Assembly: GCF_016458825.1 (NCBI RefSeq)
Contig: NZ_CP066744.1
Location: 563,001 to 627,000 of the forward strand
Reading direction: 5' to 3'
DNA: 64,000 nt
Origin: Miniphocaeibacter halophilus
GTDB taxonomy: Bacteria > Bacillota > Clostridia > Tissierellales > Peptoniphilaceae
Shown here: positions 1-6,832 of the stretch, piece by piece
Numbering within the stretch: the first letter of the stretch is position 1
Layout: each line of letters opens with the position of its first letter
Notes under the pieces: model-generated
Databases searched by the model: none
The model's input: the letters and a program-made list of their open reading frames with translations, nothing else
Told to the model about the DNA's origin: nothing
Made by a program: the position numbers and the translations under genes

Positions 1-532
1 TTCCTGCTTTTTGTAATTCCCCTGCTATCTTCATACCTAGTTTTGCCCCTATAATTCCTAGGATTAATGATATAACAGTATAGACTATTGCCGTAGTCGG
101 ATTCTTGATTTTTTCTAAAATAGAACTGCCTTCCATTGTAACTGCATATATTAGACTAACTGGAACGGTTATAGGCATATATACTGATGCAGCAAATAAT
201 ATAGATTTGTTTAAATTATAATTTCTAAATAAAATAACAATTAAAAGTTCCGTTATTATTGCCCCTACTATATTATTAAAAAACATTATAGGTGACATCA
301 ATAATAAAAAACTTCCTGTTAAAATTCCTATTATTGTAATACTTCCTATTTTAGGAACTTTTTTTAAGGCAATTACAGTGAAAATCGCAAATATTGGAGA
401 AGCTAACACCTGTCTTAAAGCAAATTTATTGGTAAACATAACTATTGGCATTATAACTCCTGATGCAATTAATAACAGTGTAGATATTATTGCCAGAAAA
501 ACTATATCTTTCATTTTAAATCTTTTAAACAT
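1..532 (-). CDS. ECF transporter S-component-like membrane protein (MptD/Trep_Strep type), partial
   Basis: The reading frame opens with ATG at 532 behind a strong GGAGG site and stays open to the window edge, giving at least 177 residues; the C-terminus lies outside. The protein starts MFKRFKMKDIVFLAIIS and is almost entirely hydrophobic, with about five membrane segments separated by short basic loops. A lysine-rich N-terminus followed by packed helices resembles small substrate-binding S components of energy-coupling-factor transporters (MptD/Trep_Strep group), which work with an EcfAT module to import micronutrients. No ATPase gene is visible beside it, so the energising module would be elsewhere or beyond the edge. 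The family call rests on general resemblance; membrane topology is certain, the substrate unknown. Confidence 0.6.
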   Translation of the reverse strand, partial: MFKRFKMKDIVFLAIISTLLLIASGVIMPIVMFTNKFALRQVLASPIFAIFTVIALKKVPKIGSITIIGILTGSFLLLMSPIMFFNNIVGAIITELLIVILFRNYNLNKSILFAASVYMPITVPVSLIYAVTMEGSSILEKIKNPTTAIVYTVISLILGIIGAKLGMKIAGELQKAG

Positions 533-700
533 AATACCTCCTTCTATGTTCAACTACCGATTTTTTTGATAATAATTATCGACAAAATCATTCTATCATA
601 TTTAAATTAATTTATAAGAAAATAAAAAAATAATTATATATATTTAAATATAATCACAATAATATATACCCAATTGAAAGCAAGCCTTTCTTTCCACTTA

Positions 701-733
701 AAAAGCACTAGCCTTATTTATTGGCCAGCGCTT
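701..733 (-). terminator. Rho-independent terminator of the ilvA-murE unit
   Basis: On the minus strand AAAGCGCTGGCC and GGCTAGTGCTTT form a 12-bp stem (two G-U pairs) around a 9-base AT loop, followed by T's. It overlaps the last codons of murE, a common compact arrangement. Confidence 0.65.
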
Positions 734-2174
734 TATTTATTTCCTCTATTTCGTAATAATATTCTTCTTTTCCATCTTTTTTTAAGAATCTTTCATTTCC
801 TTTTCCTAAAAAAAGTACTATATTATCTTTGTTGGCTATTTTTATTGCTTCTTTAACAGCTTCTCTTCTATCCGGAATATAAATATATTTACCTTGATTT
901 TTATTTATTCCTTTGATTATGGATTTTGAAATATTATCTACATTATCAAAAATCTCATCATCTTTTGTAACTATTGAAATATCTGCATATTTTCCAGCAA
1001 CTTCTCCAATTTTTTCCCTTGCCTCTATAGTTCTGGCTCCTTGTACTCCAAATAAAACTATTATTTCTTTATTAAAATTGTTTTTAGCAAACTGCAATAT
1101 TTTTTCAACTGCATCAGGAGTATGTGCAAAATCTATTACTAAATTAAGACCTTTGTTGTTTTTTACAACTTCGTATCTACCTTCCGGTCCTTTAAATTCT
1201 TTAATACCCTTTGCAATATCCTCTAAGCCAATTCCCATTTCACAAGCTACAGCCATAGCCGATAAAGCGTTATAGACATTAAATATTGCAGATATAGGCA
1301 TTACTATATCTATATATCCTTTAGGTGTGGTAAATGTAAATTTAGACTCGCCTACAGACATTTCTATGTTTTCAGCCATATAATCAGCCTTTAAATTAAT
1401 TCCATATGTTTTTACACTTCTGTTATCGTCCCTTAATTCTTTTGCTAATCTTTTTCCATAACTATCATCGATATTTATAATATTTTCTTTAGAGGTCATA
1501 TAAAACAGTTTTTTCTTAGCTTTATAATAGTCTTCCATATTATTATGAAGTTCCAAATGCTCTAAAGTTAAATTTGTAAAAATACCATAGTCAAAATCTG
1601 TACATTTAACCCTGTCTAATTCTAAGGAATGGGAAGATACTTCCATAACACAATTTTCTACTCCATTATCTACAAGGTCTTTAAATATTTTTTGTAATAA
1701 ATTTGATTCCGGAGTGGTTTTACCTAAGGATTTATTACCTTCACTTGTTTTTAGTCCAATACTTCCTATAGATGCGGTTTTTCTATTGTTGTAATTTAAA
1801 ATTTCTTCTAACATATAGGTAGCTGTGGTTTTTCCATTTGTACCTGTTATTCCCACCATATTTAATTTTTTACTTGGTTCACCAAATAATACAGAAGATA
1901 ATTCAGAAAGTGCTGCCCTTGTATTATTTGTTTTTATATAGGTAATATTTTGAATATAATCTTTTAGTTCCGATTGATGAAAAATAACCTTACTCCCATT
2001 TTTTATTGCGTCTTCTATGAATTTATGACCATCTGTGACAAATCCTTTTATTGCAATAAAGGCAGTGTTTTCATCTACTTCTTTGGAATTTAAAGATATA
2101 TATTCTATATTTGTAGTTATATCACCTTTAATTTTTTCAGTTTTAATATGGCTTATTAATTCTCCTACTAACAT
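714..2174 (-). CDS. murE: UDP-N-acetylmuramoyl-tripeptide synthetase MurE
   Basis: Mur ligase of 486 residues, the normal MurE length. It adds the third amino acid of the peptidoglycan stem to UDP-MurNAc-L-Ala-D-Glu in the cytoplasm using ATP. Seen: an N-terminal substrate domain, the P-loop GTNGKTT at residues 111-117, the TTPES and EVSSHSL motifs, a YYKAKKKLF segment carrying the probable carbamylated lysine, and the C-terminal domain from GPEGRYE to GKGNERF. The DNPR motif of diaminopimelate-adding enzymes is absent: the equivalent stretch reads KDDEIFDNVD. This argues for lysine or ornithine as substrate, but that is inference. It lies 8 bases after ilvA on the same strand, so the two are probably co-transcribed. 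Confidence 0.92.
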   Translation of the reverse strand: MLVGELISHIKTEKIKGDITTNIEYISLNSKEVDENTAFIAIKGFVTDGHKFIEDAIKNGSKVIFHQSELKDYIQNITYIKTNNTRAALSELSSVLFGEPSKKLNMVGITGTNGKTTATYMLEEILNYNNRKTASIGSIGLKTSEGNKSLGKTTPESNLLQKIFKDLVDNGVENCVMEVSSHSLELDRVKCTDFDYGIFTNLTLEHLELHNNMEDYYKAKKKLFYMTSKENIINIDDSYGKRLAKELRDDNRSVKTYGINLKADYMAENIEMSVGESKFTFTTPKGYIDIVMPISAIFNVYNALSAMAVACEMGIGLEDIAKGIKEFKGPEGRYEVVKNNKGLNLVIDFAHTPDAVEKILQFAKNNFNKEIIVLFGVQGARTIEAREKIGEVAGKYADISIVTKDDEIFDNVDNISKSIIKGINKNQGKYIYIPDRREAVKEAIKIANKDNIVLFLGKGNERFLKKDGKEEYYYEIEEINKALANK

Positions 2175-2182
2175 TAATCCCC

Positions 2183-3409
2183 CTAGCTGGTTCTTTTTAC
2201 TTTATATCCTTCGTTGTAAAGCCTTTCTATTATTTTGTTTATATGATCATGACCATTAGCTTCAACTTGAACCTGTAAAACAACATCTGTTAGTCTATCT
2301 GCTGTTTTAAATTGGTCATGGGATACTTCTACAACGTTGGCACTCATTTCAGCTAAAATTCTTGCAATATTCAAAAGTTCTCCCGGTCTGTCCGGTAATA
2401 ATACAGTAAAACCAAATAGTCTACCTTTAGATATAAGACCTTTTTGAACCATAGTTGAAATAGTAACCATATCTATATTACCACCACTAATTACACATGC
2501 AACCTTTTTATTCCAAACTTTGAGTTTTTTTGCAGCAGCAACAGACATAGCTCCTGAAGATTCAGCCATTAATTTATGGGTTTCCATTATTTCTATAAAA
2601 CTTTCCATTATTTCATAATCGGATACTGAAATTATTTCATCAACATAATTTCTAACTAATTCGTATGTTATTTTCCCCGGTTCTTTAACTGCAACACCAT
2701 CTGCAATTGTATCAACATTGTCTAAACAGGTAATATGTCCATCTTCTATTGAGCAAGTCATAGACTTAGCACCTTCCGGCTCAACTCCAATTATTTTTAT
2801 ATTAGGATTAATTTGTTTTGCAGCAACTGCAATTCCTGAAATTAATCCACCTCCACCAATTGGAACGATTATTATATCCATATCCGGTTGTTCTTTAAGT
2901 ATTTCCAGAGAAATAGTACCTTGTCCTTCAATAACATCTAAATCATCAAAGGGATGTACAAATTCCAAATTTTTCTCTTTAGCAATTTCTTCCGCTTTGT
3001 GAAAAGCCTCATCAAAATTAGTACCATATAATAATACATCTACTCCGTATTTTCTTGTTCCTTCAACTTTAATTAAGGGAGTTGTAGAAGGCATTACTAT
3101 AGTTGCACTTGCTCCTGCCTCTTTTGCAGAATAAGCCACTCCTTGAGCATGATTTCCCGCTGAAGCGGAGATTAATCCCTTAGTTTTTTGTTCTTCGGTC
3201 ATTTTGGAAATTTTATTATATGCTCCCCTTATTTTAAATGCACCTGTAACTTGTAAGTTTTCAGGTTTTAAGTAAATTTCATTACCAAAAATATTTGAAA
3301 AAGCATCGCTATATATTAATCTTGTAGGATTTGTTTTATTCTTTAGCCTTTCTTTAGCTCCTTTAAAATCCAATTGTTCTACCCATCTATCTAAATTTTC
3401 ACAGGTCAT
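2183..3409 (-). CDS. ilvA: Threonine ammonia-lyase (PLP-dependent, C-terminal ACT-like domain)
   Basis: Converts threonine to 2-oxobutyrate and ammonia. The catalytic fold carries the PLP lysine in TGAFKIRGA (Lys59), the SASAGNHAQG motif that holds the cofactor phosphate, and a glycine-rich PIGGGGLISG loop. The last ~80 residues (FGFTVLLPDRPGELLNIARIL onward) look like an ACT regulatory domain, as in the ~400-residue clostridial IlvA/TdcB type. Start choice: an upstream in-frame TTG at 3421 sits inside the GGAGG site, so ATG 3409, with GGAGG 6 bases ahead, is the real start (408 residues). No other branched-chain amino acid genes are nearby, so a catabolic role is as likely as isoleucine synthesis. 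Confidence 0.9.
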   Translation of the reverse strand: MTCENLDRWVEQLDFKGAKERLKNKTNPTRLIYSDAFSNIFGNEIYLKPENLQVTGAFKIRGAYNKISKMTEEQKTKGLISASAGNHAQGVAYSAKEAGASATIVMPSTTPLIKVEGTRKYGVDVLLYGTNFDEAFHKAEEIAKEKNLEFVHPFDDLDVIEGQGTISLEILKEQPDMDIIIVPIGGGGLISGIAVAAKQINPNIKIIGVEPEGAKSMTCSIEDGHITCLDNVDTIADGVAVKEPGKITYELVRNYVDEIISVSDYEIMESFIEIMETHKLMAESSGAMSVAAAKKLKVWNKKVACVISGGNIDMVTISTMVQKGLISKGRLFGFTVLLPDRPGELLNIARILAEMSANVVEVSHDQFKTADRLTDVVLQVQVEANGHDHINKIIERLYNEGYKVKRTS

Positions 3410-3441
3410 TTTTTCCTCCAACTTTCTTTTCTTAAATAACC

Positions 3442-3470
3442 ATTATATCATTTTTCTTTACTTATTTAAA
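3442..3470 (-). promoter_or_regulatory. Promoter for ilvA-murE
   Basis: Minus strand TTTAAA, a 17-base spacer, then TATAAT preceded by TG one base earlier (extended -10, TGATATAAT). It lies about 35 bases upstream of the ilvA start. Confidence 0.55.
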
Positions 3471-3572
3471 CCATTAACTATAATTATATTAAAAGTTTTA
3501 TATATTAATATTGAATAATTTATTTTAATATGGGTATTTATCAATTATGGCATAAAAGGGGTGAAAAAAAAT

Positions 3573-3818
3573 ATGACAAAATTAGAATTATTTTATAAAG
3601 ATGTTTGTCCTTATTGTCAAAAGGTTTTTAGATTTATTGATAAATATAATTTAAGGGACAAAATCACATTTACAAATATAAGCTCTAATCCTGCTGATAA
3701 GGATAGATTAATAGAAGTTGGCGGCTCTGTACAAGTGCCTTGTTTATTTATCGATGACAAACCTATGTATGAGTCAAGTGATATTATTGAATATTTAAAA
3801 AATAATTTAGTAAAATAG
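3573..3818 (+). CDS. Glutaredoxin-like protein, dithiol CPYC
   Basis: An 81-residue protein with the glutaredoxin/thioredoxin fold signature: a first strand (KLELFYKDV), the active-site motif CPYC at residues 12-15, the QVPCLFID cis-proline strand and the C-terminal SSDIIEYLKNN helix that recognises glutathione-type substrates. CPYC is the classical dithiol glutaredoxin motif, so it should reduce disulfides or mixed disulfides in the cytoplasm. An upstream in-frame GTG at 3561 overlaps the AAGGGGTG ribosome site, so ATG 3573 is chosen. A close paralog with a changed active site follows 23 bases downstream, forming a two-gene unit. Confidence 0.85.
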   Translation: MTKLELFYKDVCPYCQKVFRFIDKYNLRDKITFTNISSNPADKDRLIEVGGSVQVPCLFIDDKPMYESSDIIEYLKNNLVK

Positions 3819-3841
3819 TTTTTCTAAAGAGGAGATTTATA

Positions 3842-4084
3842 ATGGCAAAATTAGAATTATACTATATGAGTACTTGTCCCTTCTCTAAAAAAGTTTTAAA
3901 TTATATTGAAGAAAATAAAATTGAAGACAAAATCATTTTTAAAGATATTAATTTAAATGATTATGATAAGGAAACTTTAGAAAAAGTTACGGGAAAAGTT
4001 CAGGTGCCTTGTATATTCATTGATGGAAAACCAATGTTTGAATCAGATGGAATAATTAATTATTTAAAAGAAAATATAATTTAA
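3842..4084 (+). CDS. Glutaredoxin-like protein, monothiol-type CPFS
   Basis: An 80-residue paralog of the preceding gene, alignable along its length (MAKLELYY, VQVPCIFIDGKPMFES). The active site reads CPFS at residues 12-15, so the resolving cysteine is replaced by serine. Monothiol glutaredoxins act by the one-cysteine deglutathionylation route or carry iron-sulfur clusters, but the usual CGFS monothiol motif is not present, so the role is open. Start ATG 3842 follows a good AGAGGAG site. The unit ends at a hairpin terminator 16 bases after the stop. Confidence 0.82.
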   Translation: MAKLELYYMSTCPFSKKVLNYIEENKIEDKIIFKDINLNDYDKETLEKVTGKVQVPCIFIDGKPMFESDGIINYLKENII

Positions 4085-4099
4085 GTAAGCTTATAATAG

Positions 4100-4130
4100 A
4101 AAAATAGACATAAATACATGTCTATTTTTT
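4100..4130 (+). terminator. Terminator after the glutaredoxin pair
   Basis: AAAAATAGACA and TGTCTATTTTT form an 11-bp perfect stem around an 8-base loop, ending in T's. Confidence 0.75.
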
Positions 4131-4404
4131 ATATTATAAATAAAAAATTTAATTTTATGTTTAAAATATTTATACTGGGTATATATTAAATACAAATTAT
4201 AATTTTATTTATGACGTACCAACTAAAAATTAAAAATATAAATTAAGTAGTGGTTTTGTATGAGATGTCATATTTAATCTAAAGACATAATTTATATTCT
4301 ATTTATAAAATTATAATTTAAAAATAGATAATCTAAGGTTATTATAAATAACAAAAGATTAGATAATAAAGAATTAAAAATAAAAAAGAAGGGAAATGAT
4401 AATT
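4131..4404 (+). other. Intergenic region upstream of a short ORF; contains a stem-loop
   Basis: No gene of normal size is seen in this AT-rich stretch. A compound hairpin at 4330-4362 has an outer stem TAATCT/AGATTA and an inner GTTATT/AATAAC stem with a 3-base loop. It lies about 40 bases before the 13-codon ORF at 4405 and could be part of its leader. No convincing promoter pair could be fixed by eye. Confidence 0.35.
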
Positions 4405-4446
4405 ATGATGGAGCCTAAAACAGATCGTTGGTATAGTCATACTTAA
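4405..4446 (+). CDS. Putative 13-residue peptide MMEPKTDRWYSHT
   Basis: A very short frame: ATG ATG then EPKTDRWYSHT and TAA. An AAGAAGGG ribosome site ends 11 bases ahead, and a strong intrinsic terminator begins exactly at the stop codon, so this looks like a complete miniature transcription unit rather than chance. An in-frame ATG at 4396 is too close to the ribosome site to be used. The peptide is charged and aromatic, not hydrophobic, has no signal sequence, and does not resemble Fst-type toxins or hydrophobic signalling peptides. No gene follows on this strand, so it is not an obvious attenuation leader. I do not recognise it; function unknown. Confidence 0.4.
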   Translation: MMEPKTDRWYSHT

Positions 4447-4486
4447 AAGAGATTCTAGCTTATAAAAGTTATAGAATCTCTTTTTT
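4444..4486 (+). terminator. Terminator of the 13-codon ORF
   Basis: AAAAGAGATTCTA pairs perfectly with TAGAATCTCTTTT, with a 14-base inner region that can form a small extra stem, followed by a T run. It starts at the TAA of the short ORF. Confidence 0.8.
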
Positions 4487-4516
4487 GTTTCCTAAATTTA
4501 ATAAAAAAATTATAAA

Positions 4517-4545
4517 AAATCCTAGTAGGAATTCTACTAGGATTT
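4517..4545 (-). terminator. Terminator of the CWB2/SH3/3D gene
   Basis: AAATCCTAGTAG/CTACTAGGATTT is a 12-bp perfect stem. On the minus strand it runs into a T-rich tract, just past the stop of the wall-protein gene. Confidence 0.8.
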
Positions 4546-4548
4546 AAA

Positions 4549-6129
4549 TTAATCTAATATATATAATTTTACTGTTTTTCTACCCCATTCGTAACATCTA
4601 CTAACTGAATCAAAGTGTACATCAATTTTATTTCCCTTAATTGCTCCACCTGTATCTCCAGCTACAGCGTAACCATATCCTTCAACATAAACCTTAGTTC
4701 CTAAAGGAATTACATTTCTATCAACTGCTATGACATTTGGGTTTTGACTTAAGTCAATTCCTGATGCTGTCTTGTTTGATAGACCAGCTTCATTTCTACT
4801 ATAAGCTGTTGCAGTAACGCTCATTACTTTTGAATAAGAAAAGTCTTGGCTACCACCGTTTACATTTGATTCTTCTTTTACAGTTTCTTTTGGAGCTTCT
4901 TTAGCTATTTCAGTAGCTGAAAGGTATTTTGAACTTACGTATGCTGTTTTGCCATTGTAGTCAAATTTTAGCCAACCATCTTCTTCAACACCTGTAACTT
5001 TATCTCCTTTTGAAAATGTACCAATTATTGAATGTCCTGTTCCCGCTCCAGTTCTAATATTTAAACTTTGTGTAACCCAAGCAGTTTTTTCTGTTCCTTG
5101 GTTAATATTGTAAACTACATTTCCGCTAAGATCTTTTATAGCTAATTCTAATTGGTCATTATTTAATAAAGTTCTAACAAATTGTTTCATATATGAATAT
5201 GAAACTGTTTCAGTTGAAACTGTATAAAGATTTTCTATTCCTTTAATATTTCCAACTTTTTCACTTACACTGGAATTATCAACTAATACTACTGGAGCTT
5301 CTAAACTTGAAGCTAAAGATGATGCCAAAATAGAATCTTGGTAATTTTCTCCATTAGCTAACACTAATGTATTAAATGAACCGTATCTTTCACTTATCTT
5401 TAAAGAAGTTTCATGTCTATTAGAACCAGCTATTGTATTGTTTTTTATATCTTCAATGTTTTTATCAGCTAATTTATATACTTCTTCTTTTGTGTTTTGT
5501 GGAAGTGAACCTTCTCCACCAACAAAGTATATGTTAGAGTCTTTGTTTTCTTTAATATATTCTTTTGTTACTTCTGGAACAGTATTAGTATCTACTAAGA
5601 TAATATTCATATCATTTTTTACTGCCAATGAAGTTGCTGCTAAAGAATCCGCTAAAGCATTACCGTTAGTAATTATAATGTCTCTATTGTCCTTTAGTTT
5701 GTCTGCTATTTTAACAGCTGTCTCATATCTATCAGAGCCAGATATTCTTCCTTTGTAGTTATTTAACTTTGAAACTACAGATTCAGGAATAATTTGTTCC
5801 CCACCAACAGCATAAACATTTTTTGCTTCATTTACTATTGCTAAAGAACTTTCAGATAATTTTCCATTTTCTAAAAATACTATAGCTCCATTATTTTCTC
5901 CTGATAAAACTCCTCCTGGAATTCCATCTATTAATTCTTCTGAACTTAATATATAAACATTTTCTGCTTTTTTCTCATTAAATCTAGCTACCTGACTAAC
6001 TGTACTTGATAAGCTACTATTGTTAATACTTACTGCATTAAAACCTTCATTTGCTAAACTAGGAGTTAATGAAGAAAATATTACAGAGCCTATAACTAAT
6101 CCGGAAACTAATTTCTTTTTTATACTCAA
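4549..6129 (-). CDS. Secreted cell-wall protein: CWB2 repeats, SH3 domain, C-terminal 3D domain
   Basis: A 526-residue exported protein. Order seen: signal peptide (MSIKKKLVSGLVIGSVIFSS, cleavage near residue 26); three cell-wall-binding repeat 2 modules, with the typical ISGSDRYETAV and AGSNRHETSL signatures; an SH3b domain (ARTAWVTQSLNIRTGAGTG-like region, near residues 350-400); and a 3D domain with its aspartates (AVDRNVIPLGT, AVAGDTGGAIKGNKIDVHFD). 3D domains occur in resuscitation-factor/lytic-transglycosylase-like enzymes and in YocH of Bacillus, a WalR-regulated wall hydrolase. CWB2 repeats should anchor it to wall polymers. Start is TTG 6129 behind AAGGAG. Direct repeats matching the WalR box lie upstream. 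Probably a peptidoglycan remodelling enzyme. Confidence 0.88.
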   Translation of the reverse strand: MSIKKKLVSGLVIGSVIFSSLTPSLANEGFNAVSINNSSLSSTVSQVARFNEKKAENVYILSSEELIDGIPGGVLSGENNGAIVFLENGKLSESSLAIVNEAKNVYAVGGEQIIPESVVSKLNNYKGRISGSDRYETAVKIADKLKDNRDIIITNGNALADSLAATSLAVKNDMNIILVDTNTVPEVTKEYIKENKDSNIYFVGGEGSLPQNTKEEVYKLADKNIEDIKNNTIAGSNRHETSLKISERYGSFNTLVLANGENYQDSILASSLASSLEAPVVLVDNSSVSEKVGNIKGIENLYTVSTETVSYSYMKQFVRTLLNNDQLELAIKDLSGNVVYNINQGTEKTAWVTQSLNIRTGAGTGHSIIGTFSKGDKVTGVEEDGWLKFDYNGKTAYVSSKYLSATEIAKEAPKETVKEESNVNGGSQDFSYSKVMSVTATAYSRNEAGLSNKTASGIDLSQNPNVIAVDRNVIPLGTKVYVEGYGYAVAGDTGGAIKGNKIDVHFDSVSRCYEWGRKTVKLYILD

Positions 6130-6161
6130 AATATTTCTCCTTAATCTTTATTACAAATTTT

Positions 6162-6178
6162 TGTAACCTTTTTGTAAC
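6162..6178. promoter_or_regulatory. WalR-box-like direct repeat 1
   Basis: TGTAAC-CTTTT-TGTAAC matches the published WalR/YycF consensus TGTWAH-N5-TGTWAH exactly. It lies between the predicted promoter and the start codon of the 3D-domain gene, within the expected leader. Confidence 0.55.
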
Positions 6179-6197
6179 TATTTCTATTACGCTAATT

Positions 6198-6226
6198 ATT
6201 TTAGCCTATAGAAAAAATAGTGTCAA
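6198..6226 (-). promoter_or_regulatory. SigA-type promoter of the 3D-domain wall gene
   Basis: Minus strand TTGACA, exactly 17 bases, TAAAAT. It is the best promoter match in the 277-base region between the wall gene and the SRPBCC gene, about 70 bases ahead of the TTG start. Confidence 0.7.
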
Positions 6227-6302
6227 TTTAAAGTTGAATATTTTTGAGTTTTTTAGCAAAAAATGTGGATTTTTCATATTTAAAATTAGAATATTTAATT
6301 TT

Positions 6303-6319
6303 TGTAACTTTTTTGTAAC
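6303..6319. promoter_or_regulatory. WalR-box-like direct repeat 2
   Basis: TGTAAC-TTTTT-TGTAAC, again an exact fit to TGTWAH-N5-TGTWAH, about 77 bases upstream of the -35 element. Confidence 0.5.
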
Positions 6320-6404
6320 CTATGACCTCTTTAAGACTGTATTTTCCAATGATTAAAATCCTTATAAAAAATAGGTAAATTTATTCAAATAATTAAGCGT
6401 GTTT

Positions 6405-6421
6405 TGTTACTTTTTTGTAAC
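6405..6421. promoter_or_regulatory. WalR-box-like direct repeat 3
   Basis: TGTTAC-TTTTT-TGTAAC fits the degenerate consensus. It overlaps the 3' end of the SRPBCC gene and is about 180 bases from the promoter, so it is the least certain of the three. Confidence 0.35.
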
Positions 6422-6832
6422 ATTCCGGCTCTTTAACTCTCTATTTAAGTCGTAAACATATCTATTTAATATCTTTTCAAGATTTAAAAACAATACACTT
6501 GAAATAATTGTAGACAGATTATTCATTTTATTTTCCTGGTAAATTCTTACATTAGTAGTATTTTTATCTATTTCATTAAAATCCACTTCGAATTTTCCAT
6601 CAATTAATCTATTATTAAATTTTAATTTATATTTTTTATTTTCTATTTTTTCTTCTATAGTATAATGTGTTTTTAAATCATTTATATTAATTTCTTCAAA
6701 TTCCTTTTCATTGATTTTTTTAAAGCTTTTAATATCATTTCTCCATATAATATTTTCCCTATTTGTAATTATTTCCCAAACTTGTTCTATTGGATATTGG
6801 AACTTTGAATTGACTTCTGCTTTTTTAATCAT
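6407..6832 (-). CDS. SRPBCC (START-like) family protein
   Basis: A 141-residue protein that opens with a strand and the pattern FQYPIEQVWEIITNRENIIWRNDI, typical of the SRPBCC/polyketide-cyclase-like fold where a beta-strand leads into the first helix. It then alternates short strands and ends in a long C-terminal helix (ISSVLFLNLEKILNRYVYDLNREL) that would line the hydrophobic cavity. The fold binds lipids or other hydrophobic ligands; the ligand cannot be read from sequence. Its start overlaps the end of hemZ by 8 bases, so it is translated as the second gene of that unit. Confidence 0.7.
   Translation of the reverse strand: MIKKAEVNSKFQYPIEQVWEIITNRENIIWRNDIKSFKKINEKEFEEININDLKTHYTIEEKIENKKYKLKFNNRLIDGKFEVDFNEIDKNTTNVRIYQENKMNNLSTIISSVLFLNLEKILNRYVYDLNRELKSRNVTKK

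Noticed and set aside
378-569. Plus-strand 63-residue frame at the left edge
   Set aside because: It lies opposite the truncated S-component gene, whose minus-strand frame has a strong ribosome site and membrane-protein composition.
4133-4404. Riboswitch or T-box in the gap before the 13-codon ORF
   Set aside because: A stem-loop is present but I found none of the conserved blocks of any known leader RNA class.
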